A stretch of DNA of 64,000 nucleotides from assembly GCF_900110425.1 (NCBI RefSeq), contig NZ_FODS01000008.1, positions 1-64,000 on the forward strand, written 5' to 3'. The notes below the pieces were generated by a model. That model was not told where the DNA came from and did not search any database. It was given only the letters and a program-made list of their open reading frames with translations. Origin of the DNA: Salinihabitans flavidus. Its GTDB lineage: Bacteria > Pseudomonadota > Alphaproteobacteria > Rhodobacterales > Rhodobacteraceae. Both the position numbers and the translations under genes were made by a program. Below are positions 52,093-61,089 of this stretch, one piece after another. Every line of letters starts with the position of its first letter. Positions within the stretch are counted from its first letter, which is position 1.

Positions 52093-53409
52093 TCAGACCC
52101 GCTCCAGCCAGCTTTGCCAGCGGTCGGTCGCGGGAATCGCCTCAAGCCGGCGCATTTCCTGCCGCTTGGTCATGACCATATTGCGGATCAGCCCGGCGGG
52201 AAAGATGCGTGCGATCAGGGGGTCGTTTTCGAACAGCGAGATCGCGCTGGTCCAGTCCCCGGCGAGCTGCGGCCCGTCCTGTTCGTAGGCGTTGCCGGTG
52301 ATCGGCGCGGGGGGGACGGTCTGCGCCTCGATCCCTTCCATCGCGGCGCCGAGCACGGCGGCGAGCATCAGGTAGGGGTTGATGTCACCGCCCGCCACGC
52401 GATGTTCGATCCGCCGCGCGGGGGCCGGACCGCCGGGCACGCGGATGGCGGCGGTGCGGTTCTCGTAGCCCCAGCAAATCGCGGTGGGGGCATGGGCGTC
52501 CGGCACCATCCGGTCGTAGCTGTTGCCATGCGGCGCGAAGATCAGGGTGGAGGCCCGCATCGCGGCGAGGCAACCGCCGATGGCGTGGTGCAGCGTCTCG
52601 CTGCCCTTCGGTCCGCCATCGTCGAAAACATTGCGCCCGCCGTCGTCCAGCACGGAAAAATGCACATGCATCCCGTTGCCGGAATCGTCCGGATAGGGCT
52701 TGGCCATGAAGGTCGCGGCCATGCCGTGTTGCCGCGCGAGGCCGCGCACCAGCGTCTTGAAGAGCACCGCGTCGTCGGCCGCGCGCATCGCGTCCTGATG
52801 GGTCAGCGTGACCTCGAATTGCCCCAGCCCGGCCTCGGAAATGGCGGTCTGGGCGGGGATACCCATTGCCGCGCAGGCGTCGTAGAGCGCGGTGAAGAAG
52901 GTATCAAAAGCGTCCAGCTCATCGAGCGAGAGCACCGCGTGCCCGTCGAGCGGGCGCCCGGTGAGCGGGTGCCGGGGCGGGCAGAGTGCGCCGGTGCTGT
53001 CATCGACGAGGGTGAATTCCATCTCGGTCGCGGCGATCACCGTCCAGCCGCGCGCGGCGTAGCGATCCAGCACGCGGGCGAGCGCATGGCGCGGATCGCC
53101 GTCGAAGGGCGCGCCGCCCTCGGTCCGCATGGTCATCGGCACCAGCGCGGAGGCATGTGGCAGCCAGGGCATCGGCACCGGGCCGCGTTCGGTCGGCAGC
53201 AGGATGCCATCGGCGTCGCCGCTTTCGAATACCAGCGGCGAATCCTCGATATCGGCGCCCCAGATGTCCACGTTGAGCGCCGAGAGCGGCAGGCGCACCG
53301 CGCCCTTGGCCAGCTTTTCGGCGTAGGAGGCCGGGACACGCTTGCCGCGCCACTGGCCGTTGAGATCGAGGGCGGCCACGCGGAAGGTGGGGAATTGCGA
53401 AAGGTCCAT
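52093..53409 (-). CDS. Glutamine synthetase-family protein (second PuuA-like)
   Basis: A 438-residue glutamine-synthetase-fold protein. AATEMEFTLVDD is the metal-binding Glu segment, GNGMHVHFSVLDDGG the catalytic His segment, and RVPGGPAPARRIEHRVAGGD the ATP-binding Arg loop. It resembles gamma-glutamylamide-forming enzymes rather than GlnA. It lies 57 bp upstream of the amidotransferase in the same direction and downstream of the ABC transporter, so it likely ligates an imported amine or amino acid to glutamate. Confidence 0.82.
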   Translation of the reverse strand: MDLSQFPTFRVAALDLNGQWRGKRVPASYAEKLAKGAVRLPLSALNVDIWGADIEDSPLVFESGDADGILLPTERGPVPMPWLPHASALVPMTMRTEGGAPFDGDPRHALARVLDRYAARGWTVIAATEMEFTLVDDSTGALCPPRHPLTGRPLDGHAVLSLDELDAFDTFFTALYDACAAMGIPAQTAISEAGLGQFEVTLTHQDAMRAADDAVLFKTLVRGLARQHGMAATFMAKPYPDDSGNGMHVHFSVLDDGGRNVFDDGGPKGSETLHHAIGGCLAAMRASTLIFAPHGNSYDRMVPDAHAPTAICWGYENRTAAIRVPGGPAPARRIEHRVAGGDINPYLMLAAVLGAAMEGIEAQTVPPAPITGNAYEQDGPQLAGDWTSAISLFENDPLIARIFPAGLIRNMVMTKRQEMRRLEAIPATDRWQSWLERV

Positions 53410-53518
53410 TGAAGGGCGCTCCAGCCTGACTATGGGCATCGGTTTACAGGACGGACGGGGGTGTTGTCACCTTGATTTGATCAAAAAACTTTCGGGTGGA
53501 AGGACGGATTTTCGGCAC

Positions 53519-53557
53519 GTCGGTGGAACGTCGGTATTTTGTCGGTATCGCGTCGGT
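53519..53557 (+). repeat. GTCGGTA 11-bp array without head, copy 3
   Basis: Four GTCGGT units begin at 53519, 53530, 53541 and 53552. Units 2 and 3 are identical to those of copies 1 and 2. No GCGAATC head precedes them and no plus-strand gene lies upstream. The 287-bp gap between the second PuuA-like gene and the permease also holds REP-like copy B. Confidence 0.75.
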
Positions 53558-53599
53558 GCGGGGGGACTTCAAGCGGGCGCGCGGGCTCATGTGAGTTTA

Positions 53600-53667
53600 C
53601 GCTCGGGCCGCGCAGGCCCCGGGGCTCTGCCCCGGACCCCGAGGTATTTGACCCGAAAAGATGCAGC
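53600..53667 (+). repeat. Palindromic intergenic repeat (REP-like), copy B
   Basis: It contains CCCCGGGGCTCTGCCCCGG, a 7-bp or longer hairpin with a TCT loop, followed by ACCCCGAGGTATTTGACCCG and AAAAGATGCAGC. Nearly identical to the reverse strand of copy A. It stands 30 bp from the 3' end of the minus-strand permease gene. Confidence 0.8.
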
Positions 53668-53696
53668 GGTGGTCGTCTGAAGTCTCAGCGGATCAG

Positions 53697-54503
53697 TTAG
53701 CGGATCAGGTTGGGGCGAAAGCGCAGGCGGGGGCGCATCGGGCGCGGCAGGTGGCGGTTGAGACGGGTATTGATCGCCCCGAAGATGGCGATGATCACCA
53801 GCGTGAGCAGGATAAAATAACCCGCCAGCACCGGATAGGGAATGAAGGGGTTGAAGGTCTTGTCGGCAAGGTAGCTGGCGTAATAGAGCGAGTCGCCCTT
53901 CTGCTGCCATGCGGGAAAGCCCGAGAAGAACACCAGTGTGGTGGCGTGAAACAGGAAGATCGCCTCGTTGGTGTAGGCGGGCCATGCCAGCCGCAGCATG
54001 GTGGGATAGGTGATGCGGCGAAAGCGCGGCCAGCCCGACATGCCATAGGCGTCCGCCGCCTCCAGATCGCCGCGGGGGATCGATCTCAACGCGCCGTAGA
54101 AGATTTCCGCCGAATAGGCGGCGGTGTTGAGAAAGAGCACGACCAGCGCCCCCAGCCAGGCCGAGGTGAAGGGGCTGAAGACGGGGTGCACGCCCTTGAG
54201 CGAGAGAAACAGGAAATAGGCGAAGAAGAACTGGATGAAGAGCGGGGAGCCGCGAAACACGAGGACGAACCATCCCGCCAGCTTGCGCAACACGATGTTC
54301 CGCGATGCCTTGCCGAGCGCCACGGCCACGGCCAGAAAGAACCCCGAGATCAGCGCCAGCGTGCCGAAGTAGATATTCCACAACAGCCCCGAGCCGATCA
54401 GCGTGAAGTGATGGCAGAGCGTGAAGTTGTCGCGCGGCAGAAGCCGTTCCCCGATCCCCAGCGAGCGCAGCCCGTAGTCGGCGATGATGTCCCAGCAGCT
54501 CAT
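53697..54503 (-). CDS. Polar amino-acid ABC transporter permease (HisM-type)
   Basis: A 268-residue inner-membrane permease with five or six hydrophobic segments and the EAA-like loop DLEAADAYGMSGWPRFRRIT that docks the ATPase. FRGSPLFIQFFFAYF is a family hallmark. It overlaps the upstream permease by 4 bp; the pair should form the heterodimeric channel of a histidine/lysine/arginine/ornithine-type importer. Confidence 0.9.
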   Translation of the reverse strand: MSCWDIIADYGLRSLGIGERLLPRDNFTLCHHFTLIGSGLLWNIYFGTLALISGFFLAVAVALGKASRNIVLRKLAGWFVLVFRGSPLFIQFFFAYFLFLSLKGVHPVFSPFTSAWLGALVVLFLNTAAYSAEIFYGALRSIPRGDLEAADAYGMSGWPRFRRITYPTMLRLAWPAYTNEAIFLFHATTLVFFSGFPAWQQKGDSLYYASYLADKTFNPFIPYPVLAGYFILLTLVIIAIFGAINTRLNRHLPRPMRPRLRFRPNLIR

Positions 54504-55357
54504 GCGCCCGCCCTGCGTTTCGCATCGCCGCCGCTGATGGCCTGTCCGACCGACAGGCGGCGCATCAGGCGATCGAGCACGATCTCGGATATCCGGGTGA
54601 ACACGAGGTAGAAAACCAGAAGCGCGAGGAAATACCACATCCGCCAGTCGCCGTGCGGGTAGTCGGTGAAGCGCGGGGTTTTCGCGCCGCCCAGATCGCG
54701 TGCCCAGTAGACGATATCCTCGACCCCCAGAAGAAAGAGCAGGGGCGTGGCCTTGATCAGCACCATCCACAGGTTCGACAGCCCCGGCAACGCGTAGATC
54801 CACATCTGCGGCACCAGCACGCGCCAGAAGGTCTGCCGTTGGGTCATGCCGTAGGCGGCGGCGGTTTCAAGCTGATCGTGCGGCACGGCGCGCATGGCCC
54901 CGAAGAGCACATTGGCGGCAAAGGCGCCGAAAACGATGGCGAAGGTGATCACCGCCAACGCAAAGCCATAGGTTTCGTGCAACCACTGCGGCGCGCTGCC
55001 GGGGGGCACCTTGGCGGCCTGACAGACGATGAAATCGCTGCCCTGGCGGATTGGCTCATCCCACTCGGGGCATTTCGCCTTGTGCATGAGCCATTCCAGC
55101 GCCTGATCGAGCGCGATGACGAAGAAGAGGAAGAAGGCGATGTCGGGCACGCCGCGCACCAGTGCGATATAGGTCTTGCCCAGAAGCGAAGCGGGCAGGA
55201 AGCGCACCCGCGCCAGCATCGCGCCGCCGAAGCCGAACAGCAGCGCCGTGGGCGCGGTGATCGCCAGCAAAAGCAGCACGGTGCCGAAAGAGCCATAGAA
55301 GGCCATATGCTTGCCCGTGGTCAGGTAGCATGACAGCCATTTCAGGCCGAACAGCAT
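54500..55357 (-). CDS. Polar amino-acid ABC transporter permease (HisQ-type)
   Basis: A 285-residue permease. TYIALVRGVPDIAFFLFFVI and the EAA loop QLETAAAYGMTQRQTFWRVL are typical of the amino-acid class. A family-atypical 40-residue stretch with two Cys (LMHKAKCPEWDE... FIVCQAAK) follows the third helix and probably faces the periplasm. The ATG at 55357 has no ribosome-binding site, while the frame stays open upstream through IFSYCANPE, where an ATT at 55384 has GAGG 6 bp before it. The real start may be that ATT. Confidence 0.87.
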   Translation of the reverse strand: MLFGLKWLSCYLTTGKHMAFYGSFGTVLLLLAITAPTALLFGFGGAMLARVRFLPASLLGKTYIALVRGVPDIAFFLFFVIALDQALEWLMHKAKCPEWDEPIRQGSDFIVCQAAKVPPGSAPQWLHETYGFALAVITFAIVFGAFAANVLFGAMRAVPHDQLETAAAYGMTQRQTFWRVLVPQMWIYALPGLSNLWMVLIKATPLLFLLGVEDIVYWARDLGGAKTPRFTDYPHGDWRMWYFLALLVFYLVFTRISEIVLDRLMRRLSVGQAISGGDAKRRAGA

Positions 55358-55466
55358 TTCGGGGTTGGCGCAATAGCTGAAAATCGCGGGCCTCGTCGGG
55401 GTGATGCCGGAGGTCGGAAGGCGGGCCGGGCGCGGTTTGGGCGCCCGGCCCCGGGATCATCGGTGA

Positions 55467-56180
55467 TCAGAAGGTGGAGGACACCTCCCACTTCCGGATC
55501 AGTTCATTGAGGCTGCCGTCGTCCTTCATCGACTGGATCGCCGCGTTGAAGGTTTCACGCAGCTCCGGATCGGATTCGCGAATCCCCATGCCGACACCCC
55601 CGCCAAGCGGCACGTCGGGACCGACGAACATCAGGTCGGGATCTTCCTCGGCCAGCGGCGCGAGGTAGGATTTGTCGGCGAGCACCGCGTCCGCCTCGCC
55701 GTTGCGGACGGCGGCGATGGTTTCCTCGGGCGTGGCGAACTCCACCAGCGTGGCGCCGGAGTCGGCCACATAGCCTGCCTGAATCGTGCTGGCCTGCGCG
55801 GCGATCACGCCGCCCTCAAGGTCCACGCCGTCCGACAGGGCCAGATAGGCCGACGGGTCGGGCGGGGTGTAGTTCTGGGTAAAGTCGATCACCTGATCAC
55901 GCTCGTCGGTGATCGACATGCCGGCGATGATCGCGTCGTAGTTGCCGGACACCAGGTTGGGGATGATCGAATCCCAGTCGTTGGTGACCCATGTACACTC
56001 CAGTTCGGCGCGGCGGCACAGTTCATCCCCGAGGTCCTTTTCGAAGCCGTCGATGTCTCCGGCGTCGTTGATGAAGTTCCACGGGGGATAGGCGCCCTCG
56101 GTGCCGAGGCGGACGGTATCGGCGGCAGAGGCCGTGGCGGCCACGGCCAGCGCGGCGGCGGATAGCAACAGTTTTCTCAT
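55467..56180 (-). CDS. Polar amino-acid ABC transporter substrate-binding protein (family 3)
   Basis: A 237-residue periplasmic binding protein with a signal peptide (MRKLLLSAAALAVAATASA). The mature N-terminus VRLGTEGAYPPWNFIN and GFEKDLGDELCRR match the family 3 signature of HisJ/LAO/ArtJ proteins. The ligand is probably a basic or other polar amino acid. It lies between the ATPase and the permeases; neighbouring gamma-glutamyl-polyamine genes hint at ornithine, arginine or an amine as cargo. Confidence 0.9.
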   Translation of the reverse strand: MRKLLLSAAALAVAATASAADTVRLGTEGAYPPWNFINDAGDIDGFEKDLGDELCRRAELECTWVTNDWDSIIPNLVSGNYDAIIAGMSITDERDQVIDFTQNYTPPDPSAYLALSDGVDLEGGVIAAQASTIQAGYVADSGATLVEFATPEETIAAVRNGEADAVLADKSYLAPLAEEDPDLMFVGPDVPLGGGVGMGIRESDPELRETFNAAIQSMKDDGSLNELIRKWEVSSTF

Positions 56181-56206
56181 GGGTATGCTCCCTGTCAGTT
56201 TGATTG

Positions 56207-56986
56207 TCATGCTTGGACGGTCGAGCTCAGAAATTGCCGCAACCGTTCCGATTTGGGCGCGCCGAAGAGATCCTTGGGCGCGCCTTCCTCCTCGATCAGC
56301 CCCTGGTGCAGAAACACCGTGTGGCTCGATATGTCGGCGGCCATCTTCATGTCATGGGTGACGATGAGCATGGTCCGGCCTTCGGCCGCGAGATCCTTGA
56401 TCACGCGGATCACCTCCTGTTCCAGCTCGGGATCGAGCGCGGAGGTGGGTTCGTCGAACAGAAGCGCCTCCGGCTCCATGCAGAGGGCGCGGGCGATGGC
56501 GGCACGCTGCTGCTGTCCGCCGGACAGCTGCGCGGGGTAGGCGTCGTGTTTTTCGCCGATACCCACCTTGTCGAGATAGGCGCGGGCGGCGGATTCGACC
56601 TCCGCGCGCGGGCGGCGCAGGACGGTGAGCGGCGCCTCCATCACGTTTTGCAGGATGGTCATGTGGGACCAGAGGTTGAACTGCTGGAACACCATCGACA
56701 GGTTGGTGCGGATGCGCAGCACCTGCCCGAAGTCGGCGGGGTGGCGGTGCAGCCCCGTGCCCCTCCATTTCACCGGCTCGCCCTTGAAGATGATCTCGCC
56801 CTGCTGGCTGTCCTCCAGCAGGTTGGCGCAGCGCAGGATGGTGGATTTGCCCGACCCCGAGGAGCCGATGAGCGAGACGACATCGCCCTTGCGCGCGGTG
56901 ATGTCCACGCCCTTGATCACCTCAAGATCGCCAAAGGCCTTGTGCAGATTGCGGATTTCGAGAACGGGTGTCGTCTCATCGGTCAC
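56207..56986 (-). CDS. Polar amino-acid ABC transporter ATP-binding protein (HisP-type)
   Basis: A 259-residue ABC ATPase. Walker A is GSSGSGKSTILR, the signature is LSGGQQQRAAIARAL, and Walker B is ALLFDEPTSALD. The HisP-type insert VKWRGTGLHRHPADFGQ is present. GTG at 56986 is chosen because AGAGGA lies about 10 bp upstream and the protein then starts next to VLEIRNLHKAFG; a longer version from 57073 would add 29 poorly conserved residues. First gene of the transporter operon. Confidence 0.9.
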   Translation of the reverse strand: MTDETTPVLEIRNLHKAFGDLEVIKGVDITARKGDVVSLIGSSGSGKSTILRCANLLEDSQQGEIIFKGEPVKWRGTGLHRHPADFGQVLRIRTNLSMVFQQFNLWSHMTILQNVMEAPLTVLRRPRAEVESAARAYLDKVGIGEKHDAYPAQLSGGQQQRAAIARALCMEPEALLFDEPTSALDPELEQEVIRVIKDLAAEGRTMLIVTHDMKMAADISSHTVFLHQGLIEEEGAPKDLFGAPKSERLRQFLSSTVQA

Positions 56987-57157
56987 GGGGGCGATTGTCC
57001 TCTTGCTGTCGGCTGTGCGCCCGGCGGGCGCGGGGTCAATGGTAATCAGGGCTGAAAAAATGCGCAAATGCAACTTTCAATCCGGGTGACGCCGGGTGAA
57101 TGGGGCCAATTCGCACGGCCCCGCCGCCCGAATGGGCGCGGGTTGCGCGCGGGGCGC

Positions 57158-57892
57158 CTATGGGGCGGGCGGGGTCGGCACGGCCAGATAGGTGGACGCG
57201 GGGATCGTCACGATGGCGCGCAGGTGCAAGGTGTCCCGGTCAGCCGGCGACAGCGTATCCACGGCGGCAGAGAGCGCGGTGCGCAGTGGCTCCGGGTCCC
57301 GGTTGCGCGCGGTGATATAGGGCAGCGCCGGGGTGGGATCGGTGCGCGCGATCTCCACCAGATCGGCGGCAAAATCGTCGTGGCGGCGGATCATCTCCCA
57401 TGTCAGCGCATCGAGCCCGGCCAGATCGGCGCGCCCCTCGGCGACCGCCCGTGCCGAGGCGCGGTGCGCGCCGGTGGGCACAAGCGTCCCCATGCGTAGC
57501 CCGGCGGCGTCCATATGCGTGCGCGGCGCGGCCCAGCCCGAATGCGACAGCGCCTCGTTATAGGCAAAGCGCGCGCCCGCAAAATCGGCAAGCGCCGCGT
57601 CCGCGCGGGTGCGGTGCGCCACGAAGACGGAAGTGTAGTGCCCCGGCGGGCAGCCCGGCAGCCCGTGGTCGGGGGTGGCCACAAGCGTGACGCGGGGGTG
57701 AAGGCGGCTACGGAAGGGCAGGCCGCAGGTCTGCGCCAGCAGCAGATCGGGGCTTTGCCATGCCTCCCAGAGGGGGGTGTCGCGGTCAAGCCGCTCCGGC
57801 CCCTCGCCCAGATGCCCGCGAATGGCGGCCCAGAAGCGATCCGTCGCGGCGGCGGTTTCGGGCCTGTCATACATCGCGAGCTGCGCGATCAT
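57158..57892 (-). CDS. PhnD-like phosphate/phosphonate-binding protein without signal peptide
   Basis: A 244-residue protein starting MIAQLAMYDRPETAAATDRFW. LLLAQTCGLPFRS, TSVFVAHRTRADAALADFAG and DAAGLRMGTLVPTGAHRAS follow the PhnD/ABC-type substrate-binding fold (periplasmic binding protein type 2). It lacks an evident signal peptide and has no permease or ATPase partner, so it may be a cytoplasmic binding protein or use an unrecognised export route. Its ATG overlaps the TerB gene upstream by 4 bp. Confidence 0.68.
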   Translation of the reverse strand: MIAQLAMYDRPETAAATDRFWAAIRGHLGEGPERLDRDTPLWEAWQSPDLLLAQTCGLPFRSRLHPRVTLVATPDHGLPGCPPGHYTSVFVAHRTRADAALADFAGARFAYNEALSHSGWAAPRTHMDAAGLRMGTLVPTGAHRASARAVAEGRADLAGLDALTWEMIRRHDDFAADLVEIARTDPTPALPYITARNRDPEPLRTALSAAVDTLSPADRDTLHLRAIVTIPASTYLAVPTPPAP

Positions 57893-58329
57893 CCCTCGTC
57901 TTCGACCCGCTTGCGCGCAAGGTTGCTGTCGCGGTCGTTGATGCCCAGCAGGTTGGCGGCGAGGCGGACGATCGCATCCTCGTGCGAATCGCGCTCTCCG
58001 TCGGCCAGCACCACCGCCCAGAGCGTTTCGATCACCGCCACCCGTTCCTCATGGGGGACCTTGTCCTTGATGGCGCGGGTGAAGCGGACGGTATCGGGGG
58101 CCTCGGATTCCAGCGTCTCGCCGTCATTGCGCAAACTCAGGGCATCGGTCTGTGAGAGCCCGTAGCGCGTGACGAGTATTCGCTCGATCCGGTCGGCCTC
58201 TTGCAGATCGTAGTGACCGTCGGAGCGGGCAATGCGCACCAGAAGCGCGGTGAGCGCCAGCCGCGCGTCACCGTCGGGAAGCGTTTGGGTTTCGGGGGCG
58301 GTGAGCCGTTTGAGAAAATTCGCGAACAT
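57889..58329 (-). CDS. TerB-domain protein
   Basis: A 146-residue helical protein. RIARSDGHYDLQEADRIE and VVLADGERDSHEDAIVR carry the paired acidic DG-rich motifs of TerB (tellurite-resistance/DjlA N-terminal) domains, which bind divalent metal. Its function in alphaproteobacteria is not settled. It is followed by a PhnD-like gene and preceded by a second TerB gene, without the rest of a tellurite cluster. Confidence 0.82.
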   Translation of the reverse strand: MFANFLKRLTAPETQTLPDGDARLALTALLVRIARSDGHYDLQEADRIERILVTRYGLSQTDALSLRNDGETLESEAPDTVRFTRAIKDKVPHEERVAVIETLWAVVLADGERDSHEDAIVRLAANLLGINDRDSNLARKRVEDEG

Positions 58330-58401
58330 GGGATCAATCTAGGTCAGGGAGAGGCAAAGTGCCAGAGGGGCAGGGCACCAGAGCGCCCCGCCGAGCGAAG
58401 G

Positions 58402-58824
58402 TCAGCGGGGGACAGGGCTATCCCCGGGGTCGATGGCAAGCGCGCGTTCGATCTCGTGCAGGGTGGCGTCCTCTTCGGGAGTATCCATCCCGTCGGCCAT
58501 GATCACCCGCCAGAGCGCGTGCACCATGTCGAGCCGGTGGGGGTAATCCACGGTCTGCACGATGATTCGCGCGAAATCGGCCGTGCCGGGAGCCTGTTTT
58601 TCCAGCTTTTCGCAGGTGGCGCGCATTCTGGCGGCCTCGACCGGCTTGAGGTTGAAGGAGGCGGCGAGAATGCGGTCGATCTCACCGATCTCGGTGGCGT
58701 CATAGTGCCGGTCGGACTTGGCCACCCGCACCAGAAGCGCACCAAGCGCGAGCTGGTGATCGGGTTCGGGCAGGGCCGGGGCGGGGTTGTGTCCGCGCAG
58801 ACGATTGAGCAAACCCTCCCACAT
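58402..58824 (-). CDS. TerB-domain protein, second copy
   Basis: A 140-residue paralogue of the following gene: RVAKSDRHYDATEIGEIDRI and RVIMADGMDTPEEDATLHEI match its two acidic motifs, with the first DG changed to DR. The paralogues are clearly diverged, so the duplication is old. Its ATG shares one base with the DUF1330 stop (TGATG). The 72-bp gap to the next TerB gene shows no terminator. Confidence 0.8.
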   Translation of the reverse strand: MWEGLLNRLRGHNPAPALPEPDHQLALGALLVRVAKSDRHYDATEIGEIDRILAASFNLKPVEAARMRATCEKLEKQAPGTADFARIIVQTVDYPHRLDMVHALWRVIMADGMDTPEEDATLHEIERALAIDPGDSPVPR

Positions 58825-59117
58825 CAGCCGTCATAGCCTTCGACAATGACGATGTCGCCGGTCGAGACCGGATCGCGGATCGCCTTGGCCGCCTGATACC
58901 CGTCCGAATGATAGCACTCGAGCGCGGCCTGATAGGAGGGGAATTCGATCACGACATTCCGGGCCCGGGCGGTGCCTTCGGCAAGTTCGAACGGCCCGCC
59001 GCGCACGAGAAAGCGCGCGCCGTACTCGGCAAAGGGCGCGGCGTTGGCGGCCACGTAATCCTTGTAGGTTTCGGGGTCATCCACGTCGATGCGACCGATC
59101 CAGTAGCCTTTGGGCAT
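58824..59117 (-). CDS. DUF1330 protein
   Basis: A 97-residue dimeric alpha-beta barrel-like protein of the DUF1330 family: KGYWIGRIDVDDPETYKDYV, GARFLVRGGPFELAEG and VVIEFPSYQAALECYHSDGY are its conserved segments. These small cytoplasmic proteins have no established role. It heads a transcript with two TerB genes. The 168 bp between it and pyrG contain no gene. Confidence 0.9.
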   Translation of the reverse strand: MPKGYWIGRIDVDDPETYKDYVAANAAPFAEYGARFLVRGGPFELAEGTARARNVVIEFPSYQAALECYHSDGYQAAKAIRDPVSTGDIVIVEGYDG

Positions 59118-59285
59118 TGCGCGCTCCGTTGTTGTGTCATTCCGTCCGACTCCACGATAGCGGGCGCGCGGAAAATGTCATCCCGCGCGGGTGCCGGGCC
59201 GGCATTTTCCGGATGGAGTGCGCTTGCGTGCACACAGGGCGCGCCTTGTCCCGCCTTATGGGCGCGGCAAAGCCGGTGCGGCGGA

Positions 59286-60929
59286 TCAGACGAGGCGCGA
59301 GTTGTCCTTGGCCGCGCGGATGAAGTCGCGGAAGAGCGGATGCGGATCGAAGGGTTTGGATTTCAGTTCCGGGTGAAACTGCACGCCGATGAACCACGGA
59401 TGATCGGGCCATTCGACGATCTCGGGAAGGCGGCCGTCGGGGGACATGCCGGAAAACACCATGCCCGCTTCCTCGAGCTTCTCGCGGAACTTGATGTCCA
59501 CCTCGTAGCGGTGGCGGTGGCGTTCGTCGACCCGCGTGCTGCCATAGATCCCGGCCACGCGGCTGCCCTCTTTCAGGATCGCGTCATAGGCGCCGAGGCG
59601 CATGGTGCCGCCCTTGTCATCGCGCAGGGAGCGTTCCACGGTGTGATTGCCCCGCACCCATTCCTTGAGATGATACACGACAGGCGTGAAGCGCTTCTCC
59701 CCGGCTTCATGGTCGAATTCCTCGGAGCCGGCGTCGTGCAGGCCGGCGAGGTTGCGCGCCGCCTCGATCACCGCCATCTGCATCCCGAGGCAGATCCCGA
59801 GATAGGGCACCTTGCGTTCGCGGGCGAACTGGGCGGCCTTGATCTTGCCTTCAGTGCCGCGCTCTCCGAAGCCGCCGGGCACGAGAATGGCGTCGAAGCC
59901 TTCGAGATAGGGGGCGGGATCCTCGGTGTCGAAAATCTCGGCATCGACCCATTCCACCTTGACCTTCACACGGTTGGACATGCCGCCGTGAGTGAGCGCC
60001 TCCGCGATGGACTTATAGGCGTCCTCGAGTTGGGTGTATTTGCCGACAATGGCGACCTTCACGGTGCCTTCGGGGTTGTAGATCCGGTCGGCCACGTCGT
60101 CCCAGCGTGTGAGGTTGGGTTTCGGGGCCGGGGCGATGCCGAAGGCGTCGAGCACCGCCTGATCGAGCCCTTCGCGGTGATAGGCCAGCGGCGCCTCGTA
60201 GATCGACTTGAGATCGAGCGCGGCAATCACCGCGTCGGGGCGCACATTGCAGAAAAGCGCGAGCTTGTCGCGTTCCTTTTGCGGAATCGGGCTTTCGGAG
60301 CGGCATACGAGGATGTCGGGCGCGATGCCGATGGAGCGCAGTTCCTTGACGCTGTGCTGGGTCGGCTTGGTCTTCAGTTCTCCGGCGGCGGCGATGAAGG
60401 GCAGAAGCGTGAGGTGGATGAAGATGCACTGTCCGCGCGGCTTGTCCTGAGAAAACTGGCGGATCGCCTCGAAGAAGGGCAGCCCCTCGATGTCGCCCAC
60501 GGTGCCGCCGATCTCGCAGAGCATGAAATCGACCTCGTCCTCGCCGATAGACAGGAAATCCTTGATCTCGTTGGTGACGTGCGGAATGACCTGAATGGTC
60601 TTGCCGAGGTAGTCGCCGCGACGCTCTTTTTCCAGCACGTTCATATAGATACGGCCCGAGGAGACGGAATCGGTCATCCGGGCGGGCACGCCGGTGAACC
60701 GCTCGTAATGGCCCAGATCAAGATCGGTTTCCGCGCCGTCATCGGTGACGAACACCTCGCCATGTTCGAACGGGGACATGGTGCCGGGATCGACGTTGAG
60801 ATAGGGGTCGAGCTTGCGCAGGCGGACGGTGTAGCCGCGCGCCTGCAGAAGCGCGCCGAGCGCGGCGGAGGCAAGCCCCTTGCCCAGCGAGGAAACGACG
60901 CCACCCGTAATGAAAATGAACCGTGCCAT
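59286..60929 (-). CDS. pyrG: CTP synthase PyrG
   Basis: A 547-residue enzyme. It has an N-terminal synthetase domain ([20 protein letters not shown], then [20 protein letters not shown]) and a C-terminal glutaminase domain with nucleophile Cys in [18 protein letters not shown] and His-x-Glu in [11 protein letters not shown]. It aminates UTP to CTP with glutamine and ATP. secG lies 160 bp upstream on the same strand, a recurrent alphaproteobacterial pairing. Confidence 0.98.
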   Translation of the reverse strand: MARFIFITGGVVSSLGKGLASAALGALLQARGYTVRLRKLDPYLNVDPGTMSPFEHGEVFVTDDGAETDLDLGHYERFTGVPARMTDSVSSGRIYMNVLEKERRGDYLGKTIQVIPHVTNEIKDFLSIGEDEVDFMLCEIGGTVGDIEGLPFFEAIRQFSQDKPRGQCIFIHLTLLPFIAAAGELKTKPTQHSVKELRSIGIAPDILVCRSESPIPQKERDKLALFCNVRPDAVIAALDLKSIYEAPLAYHREGLDQAVLDAFGIAPAPKPNLTRWDDVADRIYNPEGTVKVAIVGKYTQLEDAYKSIAEALTHGGMSNRVKVKVEWVDAEIFDTEDPAPYLEGFDAILVPGGFGERGTEGKIKAAQFARERKVPYLGICLGMQMAVIEAARNLAGLHDAGSEEFDHEAGEKRFTPVVYHLKEWVRGNHTVERSLRDDKGGTMRLGAYDAILKEGSRVAGIYGSTRVDERHRHRYEVDIKFREKLEEAGMVFSGMSPDGRLPEIVEWPDHPWFIGVQFHPELKSKPFDPHPLFRDFIRAAKDNSRLV

Positions 60930-61089
60930 CGGCTGGCAACCCCCGTGATTGTCGTGTTTCTGCTCGCCCCGCGCCAGTGAAACGACGCAGCATCACGGGA
61001 TTTGAGACATACAGGATTCGCATGACCTTGGCAACCGGACCGCAAGATGCTGTTGCGGCCCTGAAAGGTTGCTCAAGCTATGGTGGCGA

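Noticed and set aside
53587-54525. Extension of permease reading frames through the REP-like copy B
   Set aside because: Similar translated tails ([10 protein letters not shown]...) arise at all three repeat copies because the repeat DNA itself is open in that frame; it is not a shared protein domain.
56101-57055. Plus-strand open frames opposite the ABC transporter ATPase
   Set aside because: Shadows of the minus-strand gene; no ribosome-binding sites or family motifs.
57158-57892. PhnD-like protein as part of a phosphonate ABC transporter
   Set aside because: No signal peptide, permease or ATPase of that family is present nearby.
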